This document shows positions 15,890-16,237 of a DNA stretch of 16,237 nucleotides, piece after piece. How positions within the stretch are numbered: position 1 is the stretch's first letter; every line of letters begins with the position of its first letter. The notes under the pieces are model-generated. The model was not told where the DNA came from, made no database searches, and saw only the letters and a list, made by a program, of their open reading frames with translations. Origin of the DNA: an uncultured Saprospiraceae bacterium (GTDB taxonomy: Bacteria > Bacteroidota > Bacteroidia > Chitinophagales > Saprospiraceae); NCBI GenBank assembly GCA_937930625.1, contig CALHBW010000317.1:1-16237 (forward strand). Direction: 5' to 3'. Both the position numbers and the translations under genes were made by a program.

Positions 15890-15938
15890 TCGGACATTCC
15901 TGTCCGAAGATGTATCACCACCGGACAGAAATGTCCGG
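15890..15938. repeat. Pair of CGGACA...TGTCCG hairpins in opposite orientation
   Basis: TCGGACA-TTCC-TGTCCGA (15890-15907) and CCGGACA-GAAA-TGTCCGG (15921-15938) each form a perfect 7-bp stem with a 4-base loop; the second has a GAAA tetraloop. The second is nearly the reverse complement of the first, so the two can also pair with each other as one larger stem. They fill the gap between the small membrane protein and the DUF1330-like gene and may end transcription of the former. Confidence 0.75.
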
Positions 15939-15952
15939 ATTACGATTTTAAT

Positions 15953-16237
15953 ATGAGCGTAGAACCAACCAAAGCCCAACTTTCCGCCCTCAAATCTTAT
16001 CCAAAAGATAAGCCCGTAGCTATGGTCAATGTCATCAAATATAGAGACAAAACGCCTGATGGTACGGAAGAAGGCAGAGTCGCCTACAAGCGATATATCA
16101 CTGCGGCAACGCCATTTATGGAAGCCGTTGGCGGTAAAATGATATGGCGCGGCAAGCCCGCCGGAGTCGTCGTCGGAAATAGTGATACTCAACCCGATGT
16201 GATTTTTATTGTGGAATATCCGTCGATTGATGCTTTT
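15953..16237 (+). CDS. DUF1330-like protein, 5' part
   Basis: An open frame runs from ATG 15953 to the end of the window (95 residues, no stop), so the gene continues beyond it. The sequence begins MSVEPTKAQLSALKSYPKDK, followed by PVAMVNVIKYRD (21-32), RVAYKRYITAATPFMEAVGGKMIW (with Gly60-Gly61) and a DVIFIVEYPSIDAF strand-helix at 82-95. This is the pattern of the DUF1330/Dabb-like ferredoxin-fold family (M-V-N-x-x-K, Y-x-x-Y, GG-x-x-x-W-RG, VEYPS-x-x-AF). Members are small cytoplasmic proteins of mostly unknown biochemical role. The start is set by an AT-rich leader (TTTTAATATG) right after the double hairpin. Confidence 0.75.
   Translation, partial: MSVEPTKAQLSALKSYPKDKPVAMVNVIKYRDKTPDGTEEGRVAYKRYITAATPFMEAVGGKMIWRGKPAGVVVGNSDTQPDVIFIVEYPSIDAF

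Overview
The window looks like a chromosomal stretch of a Bacteroidota bacterium, plausibly a Saprospira/Lewinella-type relative; the phylum call is firm, the family call is a guess. The evidence is three proteins ending in type IX secretion (T9SS) type A sorting domains, one giant PKD-repeat protein ending in a gliding-motility/T9SS type B domain, AT-rich DNA, start codons without clear Shine-Dalgarno sequences, and a TAnnTTTG-type -7 element.

Layout. 1-1137: 3' end of an FG-GAP/VCBS-like surface protein. 1187-1582 (minus): a stand-alone Hpt phosphotransfer protein, convergent with the first gene. 1766-7184: three tandem paralogues of a secreted arylsulfotransferase (ASST)-like enzyme, each with signal peptide and C-terminal sorting domain; the third has lost one residue of the presumed active site. 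7418-8995: an AAA-type ATPase fused to a probable PD-(D/E)XK nuclease-like domain. 9167-9580: a membrane-anchored SH3b protein. 9838-15549: a 1903-residue secreted adhesin-like protein with 18 PKD domains, 16 of them arranged as eight A-B pairs (about 166 residues per pair). 15700-15888: a two-helix small membrane protein. 15953 to the end: the 5' part of a DUF1330-like protein. No gap without a gene exceeds 300 bases. No tRNA, rRNA, CRISPR array or recognisable transposase was seen.

The most unusual content lies between the genes. Almost every gap is filled by a palindromic 'word-repeat' element: tandem short words on one side, their reverse complement on the other, and often a second hairpin nested inside. 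The main family uses TGAATGAG / CTCATTCA words and occurs after five genes (about 1156-1190, 5320-5499, 7180-7322, 9001-9160, 9576-9667). One copy has a perfect 27-bp inverted repeat enclosing a perfect 20-bp palindrome. Stop codons of at least three genes lie inside the words. Other gaps hold elements of similar plan but unrelated sequence (3519-3631, 9703-9829, 15561-15617, 15890-15938), and one such element (1784-1890) has become the signal-peptide coding region of the first ASST gene.

Functionally the window is mostly cell-surface biology: secreted sulfotransferase-like enzymes, a large adhesin-like protein and a VCBS protein, all presumably exported through Sec and, where a sorting domain is visible, T9SS. 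Apart from the three ASST paralogues, nothing in the sequence ties neighbouring genes into one pathway, and the repeat elements in the gaps argue against a single long operon.
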